Of a stretch of 64,000 bases of DNA, positions 49,072-63,652 are shown piece by piece. Origin of the DNA: Cricetomys ansorgei (lineage: Eukaryota > Chordata > Mammalia > Rodentia > Nesomyidae); the NCBI GenBank assembly GCA_026225945.1, contig JAMJFZ010000029.1, forward strand, positions 175,618 through 239,617, read 5' to 3'. Below the pieces are notes generated by a model. The model was not told the DNA's origin and did no database searches. It was given only the letters and a program-made list of their open reading frames with translations. A program made the translations under genes and the position numbers. Every line of letters begins with the position of its first letter. The stretch's first letter is position 1.

Positions 49072-50112
49072 AATCTCTCTTGAACCAGTATAACACCATG
49101 TCACAGGAAAAGCCCAGGAGCCCCAGATACTCATTAAGTGTACAGCACGTGAAGACACATAGGAAACCTTCATGTCCCAAGGCTTCTATCTGCCTCAGAT
49201 GTGATGCCTACCCTCAGAGGCCGAGTACATTGGCATCGGTTAGAAACACTGAGAAGCTGCAAAAGCTGCTTCTCTTAGTGAGTTCCAGAGGAATTAAAAC
49301 ACAGGCTGAAGAAAGGGAAACCTGAACCTTGCAGACACCACCAGCCCTGACAGCCCATGGAAGCCCTGAACTGCAAAATCAAGGCCGACATCTGAGGCTG
49401 AAGGGATGCCACAATCTCAGTCCCAGTTTCTGGGCACAGTAATACCCAGAGATACACAAACCCCAGACATAGTTTCACCTTAGGCAGCTGCAACTCCCAC
49501 TCCCCCACGCCAGAGACCACAATTTACTCCCATCCCTCAGGACACTTATTATTTCCTCAGGCCCACCTCCTGGACTTAGGAGCCTGCTCAGAGGGGCATC
49601 TGAGTTCCCTCATAGTACTAATTCCAGATAGCCAGGCAAGAAAAGGGCTCAGCCATAAGAACCAGTGACCTGGAGGCAAAAGGACCAGATAATTGTTTCT
49701 GTCACGAGGACTGGCCTCTAAGGAGGTCAAACTGTGTGGTCTGAACAAGTGCTAATGAGGCAAAGGGATACATTCTTCCTTAAATCAGCAGATATTGTGA
49801 AGTAACAGTGCTTTGCGCTATATGTCCTGACAGCACTTGCACCATTGTTGTACATGTGATGCCACCAGCTAACACTGTTGCTAAGCATGGGGTGGCAGGG
49901 AGTGGGAATGAACTAAATAGATTTCTGCAGCTGCACAGTAGCATTTCCAGCTGCTATGTTACTCTGCGGGGCAGGGACAAAGTCAATCTTAGGCTATTGG
50001 CAGACCTCCATCATTAAGAAAAACAAACACAGGTCATTACATAGCACAATCAATAGCCAGCTGCTCAATTTGACCCTTCCCGAAGGGAATTTTAAAAGTA
50101 AATACAGAATAT

Positions 50113-50210
50113 GTGATTTAGTAGCACATATACTGGAATGATACAGAGACGATGAGCATGTACCTTGTGCAAGACTGACATGCAAAATCATGAAGTTTTC
50201 CACATTTTTT
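50113..50210 (+). pseudogene. U6 snRNA pseudogene, copy B
   Basis: Segmental-duplication counterpart of 11478-11575, with one difference near the start (TTTAGTAGCACAT). Confidence 0.93.
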
Positions 50211-50419
50211 AAAAGAAAAAAGTAAAGATCACTCAATTAAAACTTTTAAAATATGCCAACAGATTCCTCAAAGGCATTGCATAAGATACATTACTCTTTG
50301 CTATTTTCAAATAGCTGTATGCTTCATTCCTCCATGAAATAATGCTATGATTTATGGAGTATTCTCTAAAATTCTATAAAGCTGGTGTGTAATACCATCT
50401 TGTGGTGAGAAAACTGAAA

Positions 50420-50580
50420 CTTGCTGGGTTTGCTGGGATGCTCCTTTAATCTTAGCACTCAGTATGCAGAAGCAGTTGGATCTCTTGACAGCTCGAGGCC
50501 ACCCTTGCCTACATATTGACTTCCAACACTATCAAGGGTACAAAGAGACACGGTGTCTGATATAAATGAGTAAATAAATA
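50420..50580 (+). mobile_element. B1 SINE, copy B
   Basis: Counterpart of 11785-11945 with the same tail. Confidence 0.8.
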
Positions 50581-51354
50581 CATAAATAAAAGAATATATA
50601 GAGGAATATAGAGAAGAATAAATAAATAATAAACTAAATAATGCAATATTTAATTTTTTTTAAAAGAACAAATAGAAAACTGAAGCTGAGAGAGTTTTCA
50701 CTACTTCAAGCTGTAAAGCTAGCAACAGTATTAATTTATGCTTTCACTGATAAGGTCTCTATGGAATCCAGGCTGATCATGAACTTCTAGCTGGAAATGA
50801 GCTTTCTGCCTCAGACCTGTAAGTAACTGTACCTGTATCAAAGGATCAAGCTCAGAAATAATTGGCCACTGGGTCATAACCATACACATGTTCACAAAAC
50901 CTTAGTTAATTAACTCCCACCTCAGATGTATCTAGAAATACCTTATCTTATTCAAACCTGTTAATCATTCCTATATCTGTTTCTCTCCTTGTTTATGGCA
51001 TTTTTACAAAGATTTGTTTGTTTTCATGAAAAGCTCTCATATATCTCAGTCCTTGAACTCCTGGCCCTCCAGTTTCTGCCTCCTAAGTGGTGGGATTTCA
51101 GGCAAGTGCCTCCATACAGAGCACTGTTGTGATAATATCTGAATCAGAAATCTTTTACTACCTCCTGGAAGGAAGATATTATCTAGTGATTTACAGAAGG
51201 TTACCTCCACAAAACCAAAAGTTTGCGAATTTATCAGATATTAAAGTTTCCTAGTTAACAGGACTTCCCTAAGATCCTAGTGAGTAGCACTTTCTCTTAT
51301 TTATGTGTTATTAAATATAAAACAAAAACTGGCATCTGTTCCCTTGTGTAGTCA

Positions 51355-52155
51355 ATTATACGAAAATCATTCAATGAATTCTTTGACATAAAAAACTGAT
51401 CATCTCACTAGACAGTGAGAAATATTTTCACTAAATCCAACACTTCTTTTTGATAAAATATTTTGAGAGATATGGGATTCAAAGGCCACACTTAAATATA
51501 CTAAAGGTAATTTACCGCAAGCCTACAGAGAATATCAAATTAAAGGGAGACAAACACAAAGCAATTCCTCTAAAATCATTAACAAGGCAAGGTTGTCCCC
51601 TCTCTGCATACCTACTCAATAGAGTATATGAAGTTCAAGCTGGAAGGGTAAGACAAAAGAAGGGCAGCAAGGGAATATGTATTGGAAAGTAACAGGGAAA
51701 CAACACCTCTCACAATACCTACAAATAACATATGGTATCTTGGGTGACTCTAACCAACCAGGTTTCATACTTGAATGTCAGAAAAGTTTAAGTCCTTGAA
51801 AAGGGAAATTGAAGAAGATTTTAGAAGATAGAAAGATATCCCATGCTCCAGGGTTGGTGGGCTTTACATAGTAAAATATACATTTTACCAAAAGCATTTG
51901 ACAGATTCAGTGCAATCCCTATCAAAATCCCAATACAATTCTTTACAGTCCTAATAAAGGCAATACTCACTTTCATATGGAAAATGAAAAAACAAAAAAT
52001 TAGAATAACAAAAGTAATCCTGAAAAATAAAAGAACTTCTGGAGGTACCAACTTCCCGGATGTTAAGATGTATTACAGAACCATAGTAATAAAAGGAGCA
52101 TGGTATTTACTTAAAAACAAACATGAGGATCAATGGAACTGAATCAAGGATACAG
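51355..52155 (+). mobile_element. LINE-1 ORF2 fragment, copy B
   Basis: Counterpart of 12720-13524 with a shorter A run after CATATGGAAAATG and one extra C in GGTTGTCCCC. The junction with M module 4 is identical. Confidence 0.93.
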
Positions 52156-54345
52156 AATGTCATGCGCTAATTTCTCCTTTTATCCTTAAGGAGGATGCAT
52201 ATGTCCATGTCACTACAACTCCTTTATGAGTGATAGGGATATAGCTCTGGAGCAGAAATATTGTTTCTCAAGTCAGGATCCCTGAACTCCACCTGCAGCC
52301 AAGCTAAAAGATATCCTAATTTCTGACAAAAAATTAATTAAATGAGGACAAAGAAGAAAAAGTCAGAGAGAATAGGAGACAGACAATGATTACCAAGGAG
52401 GGATTGAGGATGGTAGGGAGGGAGTAAAATGGATAAAACACACAGGACCATAAAGGCTGTGTTGCCCAGGCAAACTGGGCATAGACTTGAAGTGATGATG
52501 TTCAGCTTGTGTGGTTCTTGGATGTAAAGTTTGTGGGCTACTGATAAGCATAATCCAAAACCTAGTGCGATTGTGGGTGGCCTAGTGAATAATGGCATGT
52601 ATATTATGTTCCCCTTTTTCAACCCAGATTCATTCACAGATACAAAGTCCTTTGCAAAGAAATACTCACAATCCTGACATGGCAGCCTCAAGACATGGGA
52701 GGCTATGCTTCCTGCTAGGTGTAAGCCAAACCATGTTGTGCTTGGCCTGCTGTGTGGCAGGCCCACCTGGAGCCTGCTTTTCCCGACAGCTCTCCTGGGC
52801 CAACAGATTAGCAGGAGATTGGAGATAGTACTGTCTAGCAAGGAAAGTGCTGGGTATGTCCACTGAAAAACAGGGACCAGCTGGCAGACCTGCAAAACAA
52901 TTTCAATTGATGACAGTAGTGCACCAAGCATGTCAACTACCTTGCGCCCTGGGACAACTCTGTATGGAATTTCCTGAGCAAAACATGACAAAACAACAAA
53001 ACAAAAACAAAAATCAAAAAACAGAAAACTTAAAAATGACTATAGAATCCAAGTTGGCAGCTTACCTTACAGGCCAGGCACGGAGAGAGATGACTCTCTA
53101 ATTGCAGTCCACTACAGGGGATTCCAGAAGGGTCCTATCGACATGCCAGTAGGTAAGAGGATTCAGGGCAGGGGTGCAGGTACAGGTGGTAATGGGTGAT
53201 AATTTCAGGACCTGTGGGTCACAGAACAAGCTGGCTTCTCAGTTTCTCTACTCTGAGATACTCCATTCAATTCAGGGAATCTGAGGACACAGAAGTTGTT
53301 GTATAGGTCCTAAGGAATGCTGCAGAAAACCCATGGCAATCTGTACCACAGAGTAGCATTCTTAGAAACAAACAATAAAAGGATCTGGGGATCAAAGGAC
53401 TGGACATTGCCATTTTGTGGTATATCAGCACATTTTGACTTGGACCTCCCCAGAGATCCTGGTGAATTCTACTTGACTCTGCCCATCTGGAAAACCACTA
53501 AGGCTGTCAGGCAAGAACTGGGTGTGCTAACACTCACTGAACCTGCTGATATCCAAGCTTTGAGATCAAAGAGGCCTGCCAAGACAGCCTCAGGCTAAAG
53601 CTGGTCTGTAGGGAATCTAGGTGGTGGTGTCACAGATATCTGGTCACACAGGAAGTTGAGCAGATACAACACCAAAGACAACCTCCCATCTCAGTGGGGC
53701 TCTAGACTCAGAACTGCTTTCCCTCCTGGTAAAAGCCTTTCAGTAGAGAAAGGGCAAAGTTCAAGGCTAGCAGGTGTACCTGTGAGGTCTCCAATTGATT
53801 AGGTTTGAGCCCTAAGTCTGATGGAAGTTGAGAAATAGCCAAAAACCTCAAATCTACATGCCCATGGATCCAGACTGGATCCTTTAGGTAGCATTCTGTC
53901 TGGGTTCAGGTGAATTCTGCCATGCTTCAACCACAACATGGGCTATAAAGGTCTAGGACCCAATTTCACCTGAAGAGACAGGCTGCCTAGGATCCTGTTT
54001 TGGGGAGGACAGGTCTAAAGGGGAAACATTACATGTCACCTGACACATTGCCTTCCAAACAGTGGGCTTGCATTCCGACCCTATCAGTCTCCTAGGCCTT
54101 GCCAGGCAACCATTATGAGCTATCAACACATCTGTCACAACCTGTTAACCTCTCCCCTGGCGATTACACAGACCCAACTAAACCAAGAATGACCCTTCAT
54201 TCTACCTAATGAACATAGCCAAAACTCAAAGCAGCTGTGTGTACCTGTGAGGGTTCCAGGTACTCATATCTGAGCCCTGAGTCTAATGGGAATTAAGAAA
54301 GGCCACCTAAACCTCAAATCTTCTTGCCAATGGATTTAAGCGCAG
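52156..54345. repeat. M module 4, copy B
   Basis: Counterpart of 13525-15715, including the L1-to-module junction at its left edge. Differences cluster at 54000-54230 (seven or so changes in 230 bases), in contrast with the cleaner flanks. Confidence 0.75.
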
Positions 54346-55979
54346 GCTGGATTTAAGTGTTTCTTATTAATCAAGCAAAATAAAAACTTAAATTTTGTAG
54401 GGAAATATAAATCAGAATTTCATCAATACACATGTTTATAGATCATACTGAATACTATTTGCAAATATACAGTTAATATCATTTGATGAATTCATAAAGA
54501 CTATCTCTGTTTTTCACCCCTCAAGAAGTACCTAAAGTAATTCTTCCTAAAATAATAAAAAATAAAAATCCCACATAAGGCAGAAATCAATGATCCAAGA
54601 TGCAATTAGTAAATACCACTCGTTTATATATACCCTAGTAATAAAAATCATATGGTTTGTAATAAATAAACAATAAATTTGTTAAAATGACTAACTGAGT
54701 TTACATTTTATTGTCTTGTTTAAATAACATTCTATATCCTTGTGAAACTGAAAGAACACCCAAAAATATACAAATTAGCTTTAGCATCACTGTTGACTTC
54801 AAGAAACTTTTTTTAATATCTTCAAATTAGTAATTTCTCTAAAAAAAGTAACAAGAAGTGAAATCTGCTAGGAATCCGGAGAAGACAGCCTAACTGGTGA
54901 AAGTAAGACATTCTTGCACCAGGCGTGAGGTATTCCTGGATGAAATCTATTTTACTCAATAGAACTATTTTTTGCAACCAATTTTATGACTTTACTTAAA
55001 AAAAAAAAAAACAAAAAAAACAGTGGTAATAAAATCCACATTTACGACATAGATGAGAAAACAATATTCACACTGACAGAAAACCACATGGATTCTGTTC
55101 AACAGACCCTCACATTTTAAAAGTAAATTAGTCTTGTACTGACAAACTAGCTGACACCTGAGCTACCTATGTTTTTTATGGGCTGTGAAAACTGGCATGG
55201 ATTTCATCAACACTCTACTAGACTACATTTATCCCTCAATACGTTCATCCAATCCTTTATTCAAGCAAGCCATTCACTAAATGCTCCTTGTGTGCGGCTT
55301 TGCTAGAAAGACAGACAGCGGGGCGAGGGAAATGAATAATACAGGAGTTTCCCTCCAAAGGAAAGGAAAAGGTATTTTAAGGTCTGCTCAAAGGAAACGG
55401 GAATTTTATCTTCCAGGCTTGCCCCTGCCCATGCAGTACGGCCCTGGGACACCCCCTCCCAACCATTGCCCCCTTGGCCTGTGGGTGCCCATGCCACTGT
55501 GTTGCTGTATATATTTTGATGTGCTCCAAGTTCTCACAGGGAGAAGGGTAAGTAATTCATTTCACTGAACAGATGCTGTTCACATAGTTGCCAATATCAG
55601 GCAATATTCTCAGACACAAGAATAGACAATTTTACTGATTAAAGAATATACTTAATTCTGTGATCCCTGCATGATAACCAGATTTATTCTGGGCTCCTGA
55701 GGATGGTTGTGACTGCATGAGTATGCGCCATAGACCAATCATCACTCCTTGTTCTAAAATAGGAGGACAAGTAATAGATGTACTATCCTACCTCAACTAC
55801 ATACACAATTCCATTTGCCATGTCTTCTGTATATTTTGTGGCATGGCTTTGTCTATAGGGGAAATACACAGTATGCATGGTCACTTGCCATTTCATGGAC
55901 ATTTTTACCTCCATTCACTACCATTGATTACAATTAACTAATGATTTTATATGAACAGTAATAGGAATAGAAAATTACA

Positions 55980-57245
55980 CTAATAAGAGCACATGCCTGT
56001 GATCATTGAACTGTATAACCTGTGTCATAATAGGCTCCACATCAGAGTTGTGATTGTATGAGGCTTCTACTATATAACAATCTTTGTTTCTTGTTTAAAC
56101 TTTAAGGGGATAAGTAGGAGAGGTACTGATCTACATCTACAACATACATAGCATATTCCCTCTCCCTCACCTTCTGAGGCTTGTGTTCCAATCTACATGA
56201 AGAACAAGTTATGAATGCTCCCTGGTAATATGGGAGCTTCCTGAACCCCAGTTTCAATTATGTACCAAAGGTCCTTTGGTACATATTCTTCCACCTGTAA
56301 TTAGGGAGCAACTTGCCAAGAAGGAACACATGACATAAAAGGTGATGTTCCAAGGGATTTCTTGATCTGTATCCTGGCATTCTTCCTGAGGAACATGACT
56401 AAGATGGAGTTAAGTAACATCAGATTAAAATAGAATCAACTATTTCAGGCATCATATTTCCTAGGTAAGCCACAAAAAAGAAAGTGTTCCTATTTCATTG
56501 GTTTTGAAGCTCCTTGCTATCCCTGCATGGAGGTCCCTGTTTGTAATTTTACCATGAATAATAACACATCATTCTACTTTTGGATAATGCACATCTTTTA
56601 GCTGTACATGATGTCTAGTTTGCAAATCAAGGTACAGTGCTCCTAACTCCTTGTGGTAGTAATATACATGAGTTTCTCTTTCAAAAACAATGTCTGACAG
56701 GTAGGTGAATGAAGTTAAAATTACAACTCTCCTAATGGAAAACATTTAAAAATGCAAAAAATGAAAAAAGAAAGAAAAAAGGAAATAAAGAAGGAATAAA
56801 AACAAATGAAAGATGAGGAAGAAAGAAACGTAAGAGTGAGTGAAAAATTAATGATAATGGGAAATCGTTAAGGAGGCATGGATATAGGAAAGAAGAATGA
56901 AATAAGAATGGATGAATGTAAAAAAGGACTGATGATTGGAAATGTCAGATTATGTATTTTGTGGTGTATATTCCAAGAAATGGGCTTTCAGCGAGTGCAG
57001 AGATCAGAGAAAGCAGCTTGGAACACTGATTGGAGCTGTGTCAAATTTGGATCCCTGTTTTCTGTTAGGAAGACAAGAAAGAACCACAGGCAAGTCCACC
57101 CTTTCCAAAGCTCTATATGCACTCCTGGGTGATTCCTGTTTTGCTTCCCTGCTAAATGCGACCACAAAGGACACTAGGAACAGTGATTTTATCCCAGCTA
57201 GGACTAGAATTCTAGAGTTTTGCATGCCTCAGGAGCACTGCACTG
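55980..57245. repeat. N module, first copy (copy B)
   Basis: Counterpart of 17350-18650 with roughly 5% substitutions and numerous 1-15 base indels. It contains the 27-nt perfect palindrome at 56259-56285 absent from copy A. Confidence 0.7.
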
Positions 57246-58419
57246 GTTAACGGAGTCAAAAGAGCTTAAATCCCCAAGGATATAAGGGACCATTGCCATG
57301 TTCTGGAAGAAGCAGACGGCCCTCATTTCAAGGAATGAAAAGAAATCAAAAAGAAAGCAGTGTGTGCTTCACCAACACAATTCAGATTCATGGCAATATT
57401 TCACCAGGAATGTCATGTTGCTTTTAACCTATAATACTTATCCTAGGAATGTAAAAGGAACAAAAGAAATACTACATCTCAAAAGCTCCATGCTTGTGGT
57501 GCCCATGAGATTTGACCCAAAGCATGTCATTGTGTTGCTAGGTACAATTATGATCTCATAATCTATCACCGTCAAATACAGGCCCTCATGCCACAGGGAC
57601 CCTACCCACTTATGACCCATCAATTTATACTGACTCACATTTTCCAAAGTGCACAAAACTGTCTAGGAGTGGTAGCTTCTTTGACATTTACTACCACAAT
57701 TTACCTACTAAGCATATAATAATGCACACATTTCTGTGAAGGAATTGAGTTGCCATATGAATAGATATATAGGCACTTATATATAATTCAGATTCTCCTG
57801 TTCTCATTCCACAATACTGGAAACCAACACCACTCTTGTGCTTCTGCCTTACTTACCCTCTTTCCACTCAAATGAAAACAACATCAACTCATTCTGCCTT
57901 ATTGGTATGACGTGGATCACATGAACACGGTGCAAATCTGTGAAAAAAAGTGTTTGAATTCTATTTCCAGCAAAGACATAGATACATTTACACAGTCACA
58001 TGTATACACACCCACACCAACACATGATATGTAAAATGACATCCAAGCTCACAAGAACAAATGCACTCCTGTACCTTGCCATATTAAATGACAGATATTC
58101 ATATTATATTCCTTGGATATTGTACATACCATGTGGAAAGTACATTTCATATCTAAAACACCTAACTCCTGAGACTTTAGAGTCTAATCCTCACTATTCT
58201 GAAGTTGGTGATATTCAGAGCAAAAACCACTTTCTCTGCTGTTTGGGAGACATACTATTATTCCAACCATAATCCAAGGAACACACTTGTGATTGACAAA
58301 ATATATTGCTGAGTGTTAATGTGCTCTGCATTCTCACCTGGAGCAGGGTAATTTAATTGACTGATTCACTGCTGTCCATACGGTTAACTAGTAACATTCT
58401 AATATGTTTAGTCATAAAA

Positions 58420-59850
58420 GTAGACACCGACTACCCACAAGTGAACATGCCTCTTTTCTGTGATCCTTGCAATATCCCCTGTGTCATCCTGGATACCTAC
58501 CTATACAGAGTTGTGACTGTATATTGTTCAACCATTGTTCAAAATTTGTTCCTTTTTAAATATTAATGAAAACATAAGACATTTTCTCATCGCTACTAAA
58601 AGTTTTGAGGCTTGTATTCTTCTCACATGCAAAACCCAGAATTCATGCCCCTTGAATTTTCAAATCATTTCTGAACCTCAGACATTTTACACAATAATAG
58701 TCAGCACATGCTACCCATTATTCCACTTGCAATCTGGAAGTTGCTTGCTAAGCATGGAAGCATGACATGGAAAAAATGACTAGAAGGCTTTTGCAACTCT
58801 GATCACTTCATTTCCCCTGGGGATCCTGACCAAGGTAGAATGAAGTGAATCCATATTAAGAATGAATCAGCTATAATTAGAGGCATGATTCTCAGGTAAG
58901 TCACACAGGCAGTGAAATATTCACAAAAAAAACTTCCTCATTCACTGGTTTTAAGCTCCATTGTATACCTGCATTGAGGTATCTGCTTCTCCTCACTTTC
59001 ACAATGAGGAAAGGCACATAACTTTCCTTATTGATGCTAAACATTTTCTTGCTTTGATAGATGCAAATTCTACATACCAAGCTACAGTGCACCCACACCC
59101 TTATGTTAGTTGTGGTTTCTTGCATGAACTTTGTCTGACACACATTTGGTCATATTTGGTCTATCATTAAATATAAAGAGGAAATGAATGAGCAAGTAGT
59201 GAACACGGGTATTTTTGTATGATCAGAAAAGGGGTGTACTGCAAGTGGACTATATTGTCAAAAATGATATTTCTATTATTTCTCTTGCCTGGGGAAGACT
59301 ATTTCTTCAACCATTAATATTTCTTACTTTCTGTAGATCTAGATTTAGGATTGTAGCTTCCTTCTGTTTCATTTTGTATATCTATTGTAAGGATTTTCCT
59401 TCTCAGGTTTAGGCTGTCATTCATGTAAAACTTTATCTGAATAGATAGAAGAAGCAGGGTATTTGGGAAGTTTTGGAGGAAACAAAGAGAAGTGGAATAA
59501 TATTATAATATAATCACAAAATAAAAAGTGGAAACAAATTTGAGTGAGAGGAGTGTATGTGCCTAATTTCAAAGACAAAGTCCCCAATAAGGACAAGTAG
59601 TGTCCATGTAAAGAGTAATGTGTGCCTATGGAGAGCAGAGAATGCAAGTTGGGACAGTGAGAGGGGCTGTTCAAATTTGGGATAACTCTGATTTCTGCTA
59701 GGAAGACTGTAAGGGAGACCAAGCGAGTTACTCACTTTCCCAAGCCCCAAAATTGGACTGCTATGTGACTACTGTTTTGTACTCCTGGGAAACTTTTTTT
59801 TTCTCTATGAGGTCAAGAATTCTAGAATTCCACATGCCTCAGTAAAATGT
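58420..59850. repeat. N module, second copy (copy B)
   Basis: Counterpart of 19845-21330, shortened by many small gaps. The donor-like site here reads CTCAGGTAAGTCAC. Confidence 0.7.
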
Positions 59851-61497
59851 ACTGTACTGGTCACCATCTGGCAAGTGATGTTTTTCCCATCTTGTATAAG
59901 TAAGATGATCTTAGGTTGAAGATTGAATAGGGTCTCATTTCTAAGGATTAGAGATACTGTCTAGTAAAATTGCCCAATGTCAATCCTAAGGTATCACACA
60001 TTAGGAAAGATGAACAGAAATCCAGATATAGGTGAACGAAGGAGCAGAATCCTGAGGAACAAAATCATTTACACTGTTCCAAAGGTAGAGCTAAACCTCT
60101 AAGCATGAAATAACAAAATCCTGAGTTGTATATGGAACAGTACCCTCAGCTGTAGTCTTGGCCATAGTTTCAAGTGTGAAAAGCAAACCAATCAGACTTC
60201 ATGGGTGGTATTTACACAGTGAATCCAGGCTCCTAAAGAACATCAAATAGTATAATTTGCAAAGATGCTATAGCAGTGTAAAAACCTATTTCATCACCCA
60301 AGATCTAGTCTGTGAAATAACTTTAGCTTGTGAGAGCTGGTACACAGTGTAAAACTCACCCTGCTCTGGATGACTCTGAGGCCATCAGCTTTCTATTCAT
60401 TGTTGAAATCCTTATAAGAGAAGACATTTACCACAACTCTTTGATCACCTTATCTACTGCATGTGTTATCAGTGAACTGTGACTTGGGTTCTAGTGGTAA
60501 GTGAAGTCTAGCTTCCATGAGTTGGGTCATGGTTTTGCTGGAAACGTCATAACCAATGTATGAAAAAATAGAGGCTGCTACATGTTATTTTTGTGGGATT
60601 GTAAAATATACAATGAAAACATTTCATCTGAAAAGCTCCCTGAGGACACAGTATAATCATTTAATGACCACTAATACAAAATAAGAGAAAGAAGTTTGAG
60701 TGGAATGAATGTGTACACTCAACTCTATAACCACATGCCACAATAATTATGGCATTTTTTGTCTCCCACTAGTAAGTTCTGAGATGGCTTGAGCTTTGGA
60801 ATTTGAATGGGGCTTTGTCAATGAGGTATCTGTTTTCTTCTTGGGATATTGAAAGAAACTGTAAGAGGAAAAGTGATGTTTTAAATTTTAGGTACTATGC
60901 CAAAAAACCTTTAAAACAAAAACATTTTACCTCCTGGAATGCTAGGTGGGGCTGTACAGCTGATAGAGTCTTGTATCTCCCTCAATAGAGGATATAACCT
61001 CTTGGATTATTGGGTAGGGAGTGACTAGATCCCAAGTTGACCCTACTGCACAGGATGTGGTTCATGCACCAGATCCGCCTGTGCACTTGTAGTTGAAATA
61101 ACCTACACAGTGAGTACATCAAGGTAGATGCTTGTCACTTATTGGACCTGGTGAGAAGCGCATAGTGTTAATGTTTCTAACCTTCTAAATTATATGATTC
61201 GAGGCTATATGATTGGGGCATTTCTGTGAGAGTTACATAGGTGACTATGAGTATCTCAGAATTGTGCCTGTCAGAGTCCATCTTCCTGGCCAGTATTTAG
61301 TTAATATAATTAAAACTTGCTTGCTTGAAATTTGGCTCAATTGTGATAGTCTTATTTTCAACTGGATTTGGGATTTACAGAACCATAACAATTTTTTCCC
61401 TTTTCCCAAGCCCATAATGTATACTCTTGGGTATAGACTCCCATCTGCTCTCTTCCTTCAGTGGTATGGCTACAGGGGTGTTTGTCTCACATTTGTT

Positions 61498-61760
61498 ATT
61501 GGCTTCCTGAAAGTCAGGATGCCCATTCCCATTAGGGATACTGTCCCCACCTCAGAACTGTGAAAGCTATGTCGTTCCTGACTTCCCAAATGTCAGGATT
61601 CCTTGCCATTGGGAACATCTTCTCCACCTCAGAACTGTGTGGTCCCTGGGCTTTCAACAGCCAAGGCACTTCCTTTTAGAGCTGTAAACACTTCCATTGG
61701 GGACACTATTCTCATCTCAGAGCTGTGGAGATTTTCTGCTCCTGAGTGCTAGGCCACTTT
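61498..61760. repeat. Short tandem satellite (~75-90 bp unit), copy B
   Basis: Counterpart of 22985-23245 with anchors near 61550, 61628 and 61717. The repeat number is unchanged. Confidence 0.7.
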
Positions 61761-62780
61761 TCCATCAATGTCTGACACTAATATGAACACTAACACTGGG
61801 CTGCTATTCCCTTTCATCTATTCTAAACACTGGGAAAATTGAGCTTTGAGATTGTGTTTTTGCATCTACTTGGCATTTTAGACTTCACGAAAGTGAATGG
61901 AATAGAGGGGTCATTATATATTAAATTACCTTGAAATCATAGAGTGAGCCATCTTTCTTTATCTCAAGCTTTGATGTGAAAACCAAAAAGAAAAACAACA
62001 AACTGCATGAGCAAAATATTTTGGCCTCATCATAGTAATTCATCTAGAATGCAAATGCTGCACTAAACCTATTGCCACATCCTGGGATATCTGCTGAACC
62101 AAAACCACAATTGCTCTGCCTACTACATGACCCCCCTGAAACTACCCACTCACTACCTTAGGCAATTCTGGCATGAGATATGTCTCCCAGATCGAATAAT
62201 TGGGATGTAGGTGGGATTAAAAGATTTTCTCAGGATTCTGATGTCAAAGTAACTAAGTTACTAGCTACTCAGAATGGCTCCACCTTAATGCATAAATCCC
62301 ATCCTTAGCAGGAATAATGTCCAGGACCCTCAGAAACAAAAACCAATGGGACCACAGGCAGTATCAAGATCTGCAAGCATGCAAGAACAAAATCCTGACA
62401 TTGATATTGGTGCAGGACCCTCAGAGACCGTTGTCTCTGGGTGCAGTTTACCCAGTCTCAACTTTGAGCCACAATGTAATCAGTCTTCAAACACTGAAAT
62501 GAAAAGGCTGTAGAGAATAATAATCATGAGAAAGTAAAATAGCCAAAGAAATCACTACATTCCAGCTGCCTCATGCTTGTTGGCCAGATGATAAAGCAAC
62601 ATAAGAATCACATTGGGTTTTCCATACAACCATCATGATCTCACAGGTTGTCACGGTCTACAACTGTTCCTAGTGCTACTAAAATCCCACCTACTCGTAA
62701 CATATCAGGATATACTTCTTTACTTTTTCCAAGGGTTATAAGTCTCTTTATGAGTTGATATCTATTTATTTTTCTGATCA

Positions 62781-63405
62781 CACAATTACATCATGTCACT
62801 AGATCCTAAGACAGTTTTGACAAAATCTAACACCCCTTCAGGATAAACCTATTGGAGAGTTTGGAGATGCATTCTATATCTAAAGATAATAAAGGCAATT
62901 TCCAGCAAAAACTCTGCCAACATCAAATTAAATGGAGAGAGAGTCAAAATAATTCTATAAAAATCTGGAACAAGACACAGTTGTCCCCTCTCTCCATCCA
63001 TTTTTCAATAGTACTATAAAGAGGAAAAACTATAGTGGATAAACATATTCAGTGAGTGTTTGACTAAAAGATTAACTTAAAAAGTCTTTACCTCCATATA
63101 CACAAATGACAGATGGACAGAGAAAGAATTCAGGGAAACAACAGCTTTATAAACCTACAAGCAACACCAGGTATATTGGGGTGTCTCCAATCAAGCAATT
63201 GAAGATTTGAATGACAAATATGTTTTTCCTTGAAGATAGAAATTGAAGAAGAGCTCACAGGATGGAAAGATAGCCGATGCTCCTTGTTTGGTACGATTGG
63301 TATAGTAAAAATGGGCATTTAATGGGACCAAATCTGCACATTCTATGTACTCTTTAACAAAATACTTAAAGAAAAGAAACGTAAAGAAATGTTCAACATC
63401 CTTAG
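62781..63405 (+). mobile_element. LINE-1 ORF2 fragment, copy B
   Basis: Counterpart of 24265-24889 with the same deletions and the same right junction (AACATCCTTAGTAATCTGGG). Confidence 0.92.
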
Positions 63406-63652
63406 TAATCTGGGATAGCTCTCTAGGTGCAGTACATTACAGGGGATCCCAACAATGTTGTATGGGCATACCAGTGGGTGAAGGGTTTCCCTCCCCTCGG
63501 GAATCGCAAAAGAGGAAAGTATGGCTGGTAGGCTCAAGACCTATGGGAAACAGAATGAAGGGGCTCCATATTGTACTTCCCTGAGACACACACTCTCAAT
63601 TCTGGGCACGTGGGAGGTGCGAAAGCTGCTTCCAACACCAAAGAGAATGCTC
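63406..63652. repeat. M module start, isolated fragment (copy B)
   Basis: Counterpart of 24890-25135, again directly after the L1 fragment. A five-base insertion (CCTCC-type) and several substitutions separate it from copy A. Confidence 0.65.
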
